From assembly GCF_900141755.1 (NCBI RefSeq), contig NZ_LT670844.1, positions 3,162,001-3,226,000 on the forward strand: DNA of 64,000 nt, read 5' to 3'. The notes beneath the pieces were generated by a model that ran no database searches, was not told the origin of the DNA, and was given only the letters and a program-made list of their open reading frames with translations. Origin of the DNA: Bradyrhizobium lablabi (GTDB lineage Bacteria > Pseudomonadota > Alphaproteobacteria > Rhizobiales > Xanthobacteraceae). The translations under genes were made by a program, and so were the position numbers. This document shows, in pieces, positions 53,204 to 61,767 of this stretch. Position 1 is the stretch's first letter. Each line of letters starts with the position of its first letter.

Positions 53204-53956
53204 ATGAAGCCGCAAGATTCCGCGCTGGAAGTGCGAGGGTTAACGAAGCGTTTTGACCGCCTGGCGGTCGACGCGCTCGATCTCACGGTGCGATCGGGCG
53301 AGTTTTATGCCCTGGTCGGGCCGAACGGCGCCGGCAAGACCACGACCTTGCGGATGGTCGCCGGGCTGTCGCGGCCCGATGCCGGTTCAGTCGCGGTATT
53401 CGGCATCGACGCGCTGGAAAATCCGGTCGCGGCCAAGCAGGTGGTGGCATGGGTCTCCGACGAGCCGATGATTTATGACAAGCTGACGCCGCTGGAATAT
53501 CTCGAATTCGTCGCCGGTCTTTGGGGCGTCGATCCCGCGGTCTCGGAGCCATCAGCGCATCGTCTGCTCGGCTCGCTCGGCCTGGAGCCGCATCTTACCG
53601 AAAGGTGCGAAGGCTTTTCCAAGGGCATGCGCCAGAAGGTTGCGCTGGCCGGCGCCCTGGTGCACGACCCCCGCCTGATCATCCTCGACGAACCCTTGAC
53701 CGGGCTCGACGCCGTGTCGGCGCGTCACGTCAAGGGACTATTGGGCGACCGCGTCCGCGCCGGCTGCACCGTGATCATGACCACGCATATTCTCGAAGTC
53801 GCCGAACGCATGGCCGACCGCATCGGCGTCATCGCCGCGGGCCGGTTGGTCGCGGAGGGGACGCTCGCTGAGCTGCGCCAGCAGAACGGGCACCACGATA
53901 CCAGCCTCGAAGACCTCTTTATCACCCTGGTCAATCCCGAGGCCGCTGCCGCATGA
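53204..53956 (+). CDS. ABC transporter ATP-binding protein (ABC-2 exporter type)
   Basis: A 250-residue ATPase from the ATG at 53204, where family similarity begins (ALEVRGLTKRFDRLAVDALD). Walker A is GPNGAGKTTT, signature-region EGFSKGMRQKVALAGAL, Walker B LIILDEPLTGLD, and the H-loop TTHILEVAERMADR. The ending (TSLEDLFITLVNP) is typical of ATPases of CcmA/NatA-like exporters. Its stop overlaps the next gene (ATGA). Confidence 0.9.
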   Translation: MKPQDSALEVRGLTKRFDRLAVDALDLTVRSGEFYALVGPNGAGKTTTLRMVAGLSRPDAGSVAVFGIDALENPVAAKQVVAWVSDEPMIYDKLTPLEYLEFVAGLWGVDPAVSEPSAHRLLGSLGLEPHLTERCEGFSKGMRQKVALAGALVHDPRLIILDEPLTGLDAVSARHVKGLLGDRVRAGCTVIMTTHILEVAERMADRIGVIAAGRLVAEGTLAELRQQNGHHDTSLEDLFITLVNPEAAAA

Positions 53957-55479
53957 GCTCGGCCACCGCCCTCACCTGGTTCGCCCGGCACGAAATCCGC
54001 CTGGCATGGCGCGAATGGCTCGCGATGATGACGGGCGGCCGACGCGGGCGAAAGCGCCGCGCCGTGATCGGCCTGATCGCGTTTGCCGCGATCATGCATC
54101 TGCCGGCCTATGCCGTGGTCGGCCGCTTCGCCGATCTGAAGGCGCCGCTCGACAAATCCACCCTGATCGTCATGTCAGCGTCCATCTTCCTGGCCTGGGC
54201 CCTGATGCTGTCGCAGGCGATCGAATCGGTGACGCGAGTGTTTTATGCGCGCGCCGATCTCGATCTGATCATGTCCTCGCCGGTGCGGCTCAACAACGTG
54301 TTCTCCGTCCGGATCGCCGCGATCGCCTTGACGGTGATTGCGATGGCGCTGCTGTTGTCGACGCCGTTCGTCGACGTCCTCGTGATCGGCGGCGGCATCC
54401 GCTGGTTTTCTGCCTATGGCGTCGTCGTCGCGATCGGCCTGTCGGCCGCGGCGGTTGCGATCGCGGTCACGATTTTGCTGTTCCGGTTGATCGGCCCGAG
54501 CCGGACCCGGCTGGTGGCGCAAATTCTCGCCGCCATCATCGGCGCCGGTTTTGTCATTGCGCTGCAGGTCGCCGCGATCCTGTCTTACGGCACGCTGTCG
54601 CGGTTCGCGGTATTGACCTCGGACGCCGCAGCCGCCTTCGCGCCTGATGTCGACAGCATGCTCTGGTGGCCGGCGCGCGCGGCGCTCGGCGACGGCGAAG
54701 CGCTGCTGTTGCTGTTGGCCGGCGGCCTGGTGCTGCTCGGCACGGTGATGGCGATGTTCTCGGCGAGGTTCGCCGACACCGCGGTGCGCGTTTCCGCGAG
54801 TACCGCACCAGGACATCAAGCGTCCCGCGCCAAAGCGTTCCGCGCGGGCTCGCGGCAACAGGCGCTGCGGCGGAAGGAATTTTGGCTGCTGCGCCGCGAT
54901 CCCTGGCTGGCGTCGCAGACCCTGATGCAGCTGTTGTATCTGGTGCCGCCGGCGCTGTTATTGTGGCGAAATTTTTCCGACAGCTCCGCCGCCATCGTGC
55001 TGATTACGCCGGTCATCGTGATGGCCGCGGGCCAGCTCGCGGGCGGCCTCGCCTGGCTGACGATTTCAGGCGAAGACGCCGCCGATCTGGTCGCGACCGC
55101 ACCGCTGCCGCCCTCGCGCGTGATCCGCGCCAAGATCGAGGTGGTGCTGATGGTGATCGGCGCCATCTTCGCGCCATTGGTTTTGCCGCTGGCATTTCTC
55201 TCGCCGCTGCAGGCCGCCATCACCGCGCTCGGCGTCATGCTCGCGGCGGGATCCGCCACCGCGATCCAGCTCTGGTTCCGCGTCCAGGCCAAGCGCAGCC
55301 AGTTCCGCCGCCGCCAGACCTCATCGCGGCTGGCGACTTTTTCCGAAGCGTTTTCCTCGATCGGATGGGCCGCGACCGCAGCCCTTGCGCTGGCGATCCC
55401 GATCGCCGCTGTCATTACCGGATTGATGACGCTGGGCATCGTCGCGGCAACGTGGAAGATCAGCCCGCGGCGGGAGTAG
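53953..55479 (+). CDS. ABC-2-type multi-spanning exporter permease
   Basis: A 508-residue integral membrane protein with about twelve hydrophobic segments in two halves and a charged loop near 280-305 (GHQASRAKAFRAGSRQQALR, then RKEFWLLRRDPWLASQT, an ABC-2-like 'coupling' stretch). It is translationally coupled to the ATPase and should form the membrane part of the exporter. The cargo is unknown. A hairpin follows two bases after the stop. Confidence 0.8.
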   Translation: MSSATALTWFARHEIRLAWREWLAMMTGGRRGRKRRAVIGLIAFAAIMHLPAYAVVGRFADLKAPLDKSTLIVMSASIFLAWALMLSQAIESVTRVFYARADLDLIMSSPVRLNNVFSVRIAAIALTVIAMALLLSTPFVDVLVIGGGIRWFSAYGVVVAIGLSAAAVAIAVTILLFRLIGPSRTRLVAQILAAIIGAGFVIALQVAAILSYGTLSRFAVLTSDAAAAFAPDVDSMLWWPARAALGDGEALLLLLAGGLVLLGTVMAMFSARFADTAVRVSASTAPGHQASRAKAFRAGSRQQALRRKEFWLLRRDPWLASQTLMQLLYLVPPALLLWRNFSDSSAAIVLITPVIVMAAGQLAGGLAWLTISGEDAADLVATAPLPPSRVIRAKIEVVLMVIGAIFAPLVLPLAFLSPLQAAITALGVMLAAGSATAIQLWFRVQAKRSQFRRRQTSSRLATFSEAFSSIGWAATAALALAIPIAAVITGLMTLGIVAATWKISPRRE

Positions 55480-55480
55480 C

Positions 55481-55500
55481 GCGGTTCGCCGAAGAACCGC
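55481..55500 (+). terminator. Hairpin after the ABC-2 permease gene
   Basis: GCGGTTC, a six-base loop, then GAACCGC, beginning two bases after the stop codon and followed by AAAAATTG rather than a T-run. Possibly a transcript end or processing site; weak as an intrinsic terminator. Confidence 0.4.
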
Positions 55501-55584
55501 AAAAATTGAGTGGCTGGTCCTCGACAATTCCAGGTAATCATTCATAATTGCAACCAAGGCGTCACAAACGTTTGGGGAGCAACC

Positions 55585-57660
55585 ATGCGCGTTTCGCAAA
55601 GTAACGATCATCTCCGGGTAAAGGCGATAGCGGGTACCCATGTCGTGCTGATGGCGCTCGACATGGACGAGACAGAGCGCGCGGGCTTGCACGGTTTCGC
55701 CATTAAGCGCGGCCAAAGCGGCCAGCCGCAGACCTGGCTGCGAGGAATCAAATATTTCAAGGACCTGGTGCCGACGCCGGACCCTCGTGCCGACTATTCA
55801 TCGCGCGATCAGCCATTCCAGACATTCCTGTGGTCTGACTACGGGGCGAGCCCTGGCACGCAATACGATTTCACCATCGTTGCGCTCTATGGCGACCTTC
55901 ACGCCATGGAAGGACGCCACACGCTGACCTTCTCGATCAAGACCGAACAGGAATACGACGCCAACGGCCAGGGCGTCTGGTTCAATCGCGGCGCCATCGC
56001 CAGTCACGCTTTCGCAACGAAATTCAACAACAAGGCGCTGACCAGCGAGATGACGGATAACGTCAGTGATGACGGCAAACTGCTCGATCCCGAAACGCAG
56101 TGGCTGTCGCGCGGTCTCGCGGAAGCCTGCCTGCAATACATCAACGGCGCGAAGCGGGGCGAAGGACTGCGCGTTTGCGCCTACGAGTTCACCTATCAGC
56201 CGATACTGCTTGCGCTGAAGCGCGCGCATGATCGCGGCGTCGACGTTCAGATCGTCTTTCACGACACCAAGAAAGACAAGGATGCGAACCGTGCGGCCAT
56301 CACCAAAGCTAACCTTCCGGCATCGATTGTTCATCCGCGCACGCGGACGGCGATTCCACACAACAAGTTCATTGTGAAGCTGGTCGACGGCAAGCCGCAG
56401 CAGGTGTGGACCGGATCGACCAATTTCACCGACACCGGGTTCTATGGCCAGACCAATGTGGGGCAGATCGTTGCCAACGCCGCGTTGGCGAACGCCTATC
56501 TGGATTACTGGACGGAATTGAAGGGGGATCCGGTCCACAGCCAGGCGCTGAAAAACGCGATCGGCCTCACACCGAACCCGCCGAATGCGATCTCGAAGTC
56601 GTCCGTTGTCCCATTCTTTTCGCCGCGCATCGCAGACAACATGCTCGACTGGTACGGTCAGCGCATCATTGACACTGCGACACTGGCGATGATGACCATT
56701 CCTTTCAACGTCGCGACCACGATTCTCGCGGGCCTCGGCAAGACCGGGAACGCCATGCGCCTGGTCATTCTCGAGGACGTTCCAACCAAGGAGGTCAGCG
56801 ACGCCGAAGCCCGCAACAAGGGAAAGCTGGCGTTTTCGAACGGCGCTATCCTCGGCAAGTCCTTCATCAAATACAAGGCGGGCGGCGCGAAGGTGACGCC
56901 GATCCCGAACTCGGGCCTGGACGATTGGTTCATCAGCGAGGAGTTGGATCGCCCAACCAATTCGGGTCACGTTTTCTTCGTCCACGCCAAGATCCTGCTG
57001 ATCGATCCCTTGTCGGACGATCCTCTGGTCTGCTCCGGCTCGGCGAATTTTTCGACCAATTCACTGACCAGCAACGATGAGAACATGCTGCTGATCCGCG
57101 GCGACACGCGCGTGGCAGATATCTACATGACCGAGCTCGATCGCATCTTCCGGCATTTCCGCGCGCGCGACATCATCAACAGCGAGGCGGCCGCGGGTCA
57201 AAAGGAGGACTGGCTACTGCTCGACCCCACCGACGGCTGGATCGGGGCGAACTTCAAGGACGGAAGCTACAAGAACAATCGCCGATTGCTGTTCTTCCCG
57301 GCCGGAACGCCCGCCAAGGCTTGGAGCGTTGCGGCGGCCGGCGACCCCAATCCGTTCGGCGATGAGGCAGCGCGCGCGGTGAAGGTTCGCGCCGACAAGA
57401 ACGCCAAGGCTAGGGCGCGAAAGGCCGGCGGGGCCGGCAGCAAATCGACAGCCGCACCGAAAAAGAAGGCCGCTGCCTCGAAGAAGAAAGCCGCCGTGAA
57501 GAAGGCGAAAACGCCCGCGAAGACCGCAAAGAAAAAGAAGAAGGCCGCCAAGAAAAACAAAACTTCGAAAAAGACAGCCAAGAAGAAGGCCGGAAAGCGT
57601 ACCGCGTCAAAAAAGACGGCTTCGAAGGCAAAAAAGAGCTCAACGGCGAAGAAGCGGTGA
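55585..57660 (+). CDS. Phospholipase D-like protein with histone-H1-like basic tail
   Basis: A 691-residue protein from the ATG at 55585 (GGGGAG five bases upstream). There is no signal peptide. An N-terminal fibronectin-like or beta region (about 1-130) precedes two PLD half-sites: H259-x-K261 in IPHNKFIVKL with GSTNFTD, and H467-x-K469 in VFFVHAKILLID with GSANFST. The PLD superfamily hydrolyses or transfers phosphodiesters of lipids or nucleic acids. Residues ~596-691 are almost only K, A, S and T (AAPKKKAAASKKKAAVKKAK and on), like histone H1 and the tails of bacterial DNA-binding proteins. The tail suggests binding to DNA or another polyanion, so a nucleic-acid substrate is possible. Confidence 0.8.
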   Translation: MRVSQSNDHLRVKAIAGTHVVLMALDMDETERAGLHGFAIKRGQSGQPQTWLRGIKYFKDLVPTPDPRADYSSRDQPFQTFLWSDYGASPGTQYDFTIVALYGDLHAMEGRHTLTFSIKTEQEYDANGQGVWFNRGAIASHAFATKFNNKALTSEMTDNVSDDGKLLDPETQWLSRGLAEACLQYINGAKRGEGLRVCAYEFTYQPILLALKRAHDRGVDVQIVFHDTKKDKDANRAAITKANLPASIVHPRTRTAIPHNKFIVKLVDGKPQQVWTGSTNFTDTGFYGQTNVGQIVANAALANAYLDYWTELKGDPVHSQALKNAIGLTPNPPNAISKSSVVPFFSPRIADNMLDWYGQRIIDTATLAMMTIPFNVATTILAGLGKTGNAMRLVILEDVPTKEVSDAEARNKGKLAFSNGAILGKSFIKYKAGGAKVTPIPNSGLDDWFISEELDRPTNSGHVFFVHAKILLIDPLSDDPLVCSGSANFSTNSLTSNDENMLLIRGDTRVADIYMTELDRIFRHFRARDIINSEAAAGQKEDWLLLDPTDGWIGANFKDGSYKNNRRLLFFPAGTPAKAWSVAAAGDPNPFGDEAARAVKVRADKNAKARARKAGGAGSKSTAAPKKKAAASKKKAAVKKAKTPAKTAKKKKKAAKKNKTSKKTAKKKAGKRTASKKTASKAKKSSTAKKR

Positions 57661-57723
57661 GGGCGCTGGCCCTTGATCAGCTTATTGCCGCAGCTGTGAG
57701 TATGCCAGCGCGGACGCGCCGCC

Positions 57724-58760
57724 TCAAAACGTCAGCTGCACCTTCATCGATTTCGATCGGTCGCTGGCAAGCTCAAAAGCCTCGATCGCCGATGCGAACG
57801 GCAGCGATGCGGTGATCAGCGGTTTTACATGGATCAGGCCTTCGCCCATCAAACGCAGCGCGAGCTCGAATTCCGGATCGAAACGGAACGTGCCGCGCAA
57901 TTGCAATTCCTTTGTCACGATCGTGTTCACCGGCAAGGTCATCTCACCGCCGAGCCCGAGCTGCACGATGATGGCGCCGGGGCGCAAGAGATCGAGCGCG
58001 GAGCGCAGCGCCACCTGATTGCCGGACGCTTCGAACAAGATATCGAACACACCCTTGCCCGCCCGATACGGATCGAGCGCGGCGGCTTCCGTCGCGCTGT
58101 TGACGGTACGGCTCGCGCCGAGTTTTTGGGCGACCGAAAGCGGCGCGTCGGCGATGTCGGTCACGACGATTTCCGCGGCACCGCCATAGCGCGCCACACG
58201 ACCATCAGCGCGCCGATCGGACCGCAGCCGGTCACAAGAACGCGCTTGCCGAGCAGCGGACCGGCCTGCTTGCCGGCGTGGAGGCAAACCGCAAGCGGCT
58301 CGGCCATCGCGGCTTCGCCGAGCGAGAGCTGATCTGCGATCGGGATCGCCTGCGACGCATCGACCGTGACGTGCTCGCGAAAGCCGCCCTGCACGTGGGG
58401 CATGCGCATGGCGCTGCCCATGAAGCGCATGTCGAGGCATTGATTGCGCATGCCCTCGCGGCAATGGAGGCAGATGCCGCAAGGTTGGCTCGGATTAACG
58501 GCCACCCGCATGCCGGGCTTAAGATGCGACACGCCGGTGCCGACCGCTGCGATGGTGCCTGAAATTTCGTGCCCGAGCGCCATCGGCTCCCGGATTCGGA
58601 CCGTGCCGAATCCGCCGTGATGGTAATAATGCAAGTCTGAACCGCAGATGCCGCCGGCTCCGATCTTGACACGCACTTCGCCCGCCGCCGGTGCCGGATC
58701 GGGAACGCTGTCGATCCGCAGGTCCTTTGGGGCATGGATGACGACGGCTCGCATGGGCAT
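57724..58760 (-). pseudogene. L-idonate 5-dehydrogenase-like gene with a frameshift
   Basis: Two overlapping leftward frames make one zinc-dependent medium-chain dehydrogenase. The first (58760-58161) has the catalytic zinc site CGSDLHYYHHGGFG with GHE, structural cysteines CGICLHCREGMRNQC and the Rossmann start VLVTGCGPIGALMVV, then runs into unrelated residues. The second frame continues with ARYGGAAEIVVTDIADAPLS to the end (KSMKVQLTF, stop at 57724). The join lies near 58193-58202; one missing base would explain it. The family oxidises L-idonate to 5-ketogluconate. Either the gene is newly inactive or the sequence has an error. ATG 58754 is an alternative start with better ribosome-site spacing. 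Confidence 0.8.
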
Positions 58761-58787
58761 GATCTCCCGTGGTTTTCGTCCGCGAGT

Positions 58788-59555
58788 CTACATCGCAGCC
58801 AGCATGCCACCGTCGACATAGATGATCTGGCCGTTGACATAGTCGGAGGCGCTCGAGGCCAGGAACACCGCCGCGCCGACCAGTTCGTCGGGACGTCCCC
58901 AGCGTTTCGACGGGATACGCGACATCAGCCAGTTGTTAAAATCCGGGTTTTTCACCAGTGCCTCATTCATGTCGGTCAGCATGTAGCCGGGCCCGATGGC
59001 ATTGGCCTGGATGCCGCTCGCCGCCCATTCGACCGCCATCGAACGCGTCAGGTTCTTGATGCCGCCTTTGGCCGCGGTATAGGGCGCGATCGTCGGCCGC
59101 GCCAATTCGCTCGCCAGCGATCCGATGTTGACGATCTTGCCGCGCTTGCGCGGGATCATCCGTTTCGCCGCTTCGCGGCCGATGATGAAGGCGCTGGTGA
59201 GGTTTGTCTCCACCACCTTGCGCCATTCCGCCGAACTCAACTCGACCAGCGGCTTGCGCAGCTGGATGCCGGCATTGTTGATCAGGATGTCGATCGCGGT
59301 TCCGGCCGCGTCAAAGCCTGCAAAAGCATCGACGACGGCAGGCTCATCGGTCACATCGAAGGCCACACCGTCCGCCGCGTGTCCGGCGGCGCGCATCTCG
59401 GCCACGGCGGTTTCGACGCGCGCGGGATCGACGCCGTTGACGATGGTCCGCGCGCCCGCTTTCGCCAGCCCTTCGACGATGGCGCGGCCGAGTCCGCGCG
59501 AGGAACCGGTCACCAAGGCGGTGCGGCCGGAGAGATCGAACAACGCCTGCGACAT
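58788..59555 (-). CDS. Gluconate 5-dehydrogenase-like SDR
   Basis: A 255-residue short-chain dehydrogenase/reductase. The cofactor motif is TGSSRGLGRAI, followed by NNAGIQ, the catalytic S/Y/K in IGSLASELARPTIAPYTAAK, and PGYMLTDMNEAL. It resembles IdnO/Gno enzymes that interconvert 5-ketogluconate and gluconate, fitting the neighbouring L-idonate dehydrogenase-like gene. AAGGG lies seven bases before the ATG; the upstream enolase-superfamily gene ends ten bases away. Confidence 0.88.
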   Translation of the reverse strand: MSQALFDLSGRTALVTGSSRGLGRAIVEGLAKAGARTIVNGVDPARVETAVAEMRAAGHAADGVAFDVTDEPAVVDAFAGFDAAGTAIDILINNAGIQLRKPLVELSSAEWRKVVETNLTSAFIIGREAAKRMIPRKRGKIVNIGSLASELARPTIAPYTAAKGGIKNLTRSMAVEWAASGIQANAIGPGYMLTDMNEALVKNPDFNNWLMSRIPSKRWGRPDELVGAAVFLASSASDYVNGQIIYVDGGMLAAM

Positions 59556-59565
59556 CGCAATACCC

Positions 59566-60765
59566 TTAGATGTTGGTGCGGCGCACGGTCAGATCGGAAC
59601 GCGCAAAGACCGCCGGCTTCAGGTCGGTGCAAAGGCCCTCCCCCTGCATCGGATAGACGTAGCCGTTCTTGATCACCGGCACCTCGGTGACGAGCTCGTT
59701 ATACCAGCCCCTGTAGAAGGCGCGCACGGATTCCTGGATCAGCGTGTTCGGCTGGCTGAACGACATGTGCACCGCGGCAGCGAAACCGACAGGGCCGATG
59801 CAATCATGCGGCGCAAAGGGCCGATGATAGGTTTCGGCCATGGCGGCGATCTTCCGGCCTTCGGTCAACCCGCCGGTCCAGCACAAATCCACCATCACGA
59901 CATGCATTGCATCGCGATCCAGCATGTCCTTGTAGGGATAGCGTGAACCGAGCGTTTCGCTGGCGCAGACCCAGACATCCGTCGAACGCGCGTATTCCGC
60001 CAGCGCCTGCGGCGAGTTCATGCGGATCGGGTCTTCGTACCAGGTCGGCTTGTAAGGTTCGAGCGCGCGCGCGATCTGTTTTGCCGTGGGCAGATTCCAT
60101 AGCGAATGGAACTCGACCATGATCTCCATTCGGTCGCCGACGGCTTTTCGGATTTTCTCGAACGGTTCGATCGCCTTCTTCATCTGTTCCGCGCTGATGA
60201 ACAGGCCCTGATTCTCCTGTGCCGGCGGATCGAACGGCCAGATCTTCATGGCGGTGATGCCGCTTTCCAACAGGCTTTCGGCGAGCGCGTCGGCGCGGTT
60301 CATAAAACCGTCGAGGTCTTCGTACGGACCTTCGCCCTCACCCAGGCTCCAGTTCGACACCGGTTTGATGTTGGTGGAGCGAACGTATTTATAACCCGCG
60401 CAGGTGTTGTAGATGCGCTGCTTGTCGCGGCACAAACCGCCGAGCATCTGATGCACCGGCTGGTGGCAGGCCTTGCCGAACAGGTCCCACAGCGCGATGT
60501 CGATCGCGGAAGCGGCACGATATTCGACACCGGTTGAAGATTGCGCCATCGGCAGATTGAGCATGTCGCGATGGATCGCTTCGATATGTAGGGGATCGCG
60601 GCCGAGCAGGCGGCTGGCAAAGGTGTCGTGGATCTGTGCCTCGACGGCGCCGGCGCCGTAGAAGGTTTCGCCGAGCCCGATCAGGCCGGCATCGGTATGC
60701 ACGCGGACCCACAAGACATTGGCGAACTCCTCCGTGCGCAGGGTCTCGATCGCTGTGATCTTCAC
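59566..60765 (-). CDS. Mandelate racemase/muconate lactonizing enzyme family (sugar-acid dehydratase-like)
   Basis: A 399-residue enolase-superfamily enzyme. The start is taken as the GTG at 60765 (VKITAIETLRTEEF) with GGGAGG nine bases upstream; an ATG at 60783 is in frame. Family elements are the N-terminal capping domain, a lysine in MKIWPFDPP, metal-ligand acids in MVEFHSLW, WYEDPIR and ASETLGS, and the histidine/aspartate of FAPHDCIGP. Members dehydrate or racemise sugar acids and other carboxylates. With IdnD- and IdnO-like genes beside it, a sugar-acid dehydratase is likely, but the substrate is not readable. Confidence 0.85.
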   Translation of the reverse strand: MKITAIETLRTEEFANVLWVRVHTDAGLIGLGETFYGAGAVEAQIHDTFASRLLGRDPLHIEAIHRDMLNLPMAQSSTGVEYRAASAIDIALWDLFGKACHQPVHQMLGGLCRDKQRIYNTCAGYKYVRSTNIKPVSNWSLGEGEGPYEDLDGFMNRADALAESLLESGITAMKIWPFDPPAQENQGLFISAEQMKKAIEPFEKIRKAVGDRMEIMVEFHSLWNLPTAKQIARALEPYKPTWYEDPIRMNSPQALAEYARSTDVWVCASETLGSRYPYKDMLDRDAMHVVMVDLCWTGGLTEGRKIAAMAETYHRPFAPHDCIGPVGFAAAVHMSFSQPNTLIQESVRAFYRGWYNELVTEVPVIKNGYVYPMQGEGLCTDLKPAVFARSDLTVRRTNI

Positions 60766-60887
60766 GAGCCGGCATCCTCCCATCAATGTTGGCCCTCGCC
60801 CGACCAGTGGCCGTCACGGGCTCTTATTCGTTGCAGCAGCGGCCCGTATTCGGGAACCGCAACGGCAGGAAAGAAAACATAACTCCC

Positions 60888-60905
60888 ATTGTAATATATC
60901 ACAAT
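60888..60905. promoter_or_regulatory. 18-bp palindrome, candidate GntR operator
   Basis: ATTGTAATATATCACAAT: the half-sites ATTGTAATA and TATCACAAT are complementary except for one position. It lies in the spacer between the leftward sugar-acid genes and the rightward GntR gene, 64 bases before the regulator's ATG. This matches the form of FCD-type GntR operators (T-GT...AC-A). Confidence 0.55.
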
Positions 60906-60969
60906 ATGTTTTATCGCTCGCCCCCGAAGGCTGCCGCCACAACAAAAAAACGCGGCCGGAGGGAGAGAA

Positions 60970-61731
60970 ATGGCAAGGCGCAAGAGCGCTCTCGGACTGG
61001 TCCGTTCGGACGAAGGCGGCGCGCCCGCAAGGCGCAACCGCATCAATTTCTTCGAACTCGCCTATCAGCGCATCGAGGACCTTCTGGTCAATTGCGAATT
61101 GAAGCCGGGACGTTTCCTGACCGTGCAGGAACTGCAGGATGTGACCGGGTTCGGACGGACGCCGGTGCACAACGCCGTCAACCAGTTCGCCGACGATACA
61201 CTGATCATCATCCAGCCTCGCCATGGCCTGCAGATCGCGCCGATCGATCTTTCGCGCGAACGGTTGCTGCTTGGGCTGCGCCGCGACATCGAGCGCTTCG
61301 TCGTCAAGCTCGCGACCGAGCGCGCCAGCCTCTCGCACCGCAATCAGGCGCTTCACATCGAACGCGTGCTGAGAGAGAAGCACGACACCATCACGCTCGA
61401 CCAGTTCAACAAGCTCGACCGGCGCGTCGATGCGTTGCTGCTGGAGGCCTCCGGCGAGCCGTTCCTGACGCATACACTGCGGCCGCTGCATACGATTTAC
61501 CGCCGCATCGGCTTCATTCATCATCGCTATATGCCGGGGCAAGCCGACCTGTCAGGCACTATCGACAATCATGTCGCGATCCTCAATGCGTTTGCGAACC
61601 GGCGCGTCGACCGCGCGGTGGCTGCGACCGACGCGCTGATCGACTTCATGGACAGCATGTTCGATGGCATGGAATCCGGTATCGATCCGAGCCTGCTCGA
61701 CTGCAGCATCGAGCCGCTGCTCGGCGTGTAA
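60970..61731 (+). CDS. GntR-family (FCD-type) transcriptional regulator
   Basis: A 253-residue regulator. A winged helix-turn-helix spans about residues 18-85 (FFELAYQRIEDLLVNCELKP, then LTVQELQDVTGFGRTPVHNA). An all-helical FCD-like ligand-binding domain follows, with D/H residues able to bind a metal (HHRYM, DNHVAILNAFANRRVDRAVA). GGAGGGAG precedes the ATG. It is divergent from the enolase/SDR/IdnD-like operon and upstream of the MFS transporter, so it probably represses both until a sugar acid binds. The 18-bp palindrome at 60888-60905 is the likely site. Confidence 0.88.
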   Translation: MARRKSALGLVRSDEGGAPARRNRINFFELAYQRIEDLLVNCELKPGRFLTVQELQDVTGFGRTPVHNAVNQFADDTLIIIQPRHGLQIAPIDLSRERLLLGLRRDIERFVVKLATERASLSHRNQALHIERVLREKHDTITLDQFNKLDRRVDALLLEASGEPFLTHTLRPLHTIYRRIGFIHHRYMPGQADLSGTIDNHVAILNAFANRRVDRAVAATDALIDFMDSMFDGMESGIDPSLLDCSIEPLLGV

Positions 61732-61767
61732 CAACCGATTTACAAAAAGCTCCAGGGAGAAACGAAC

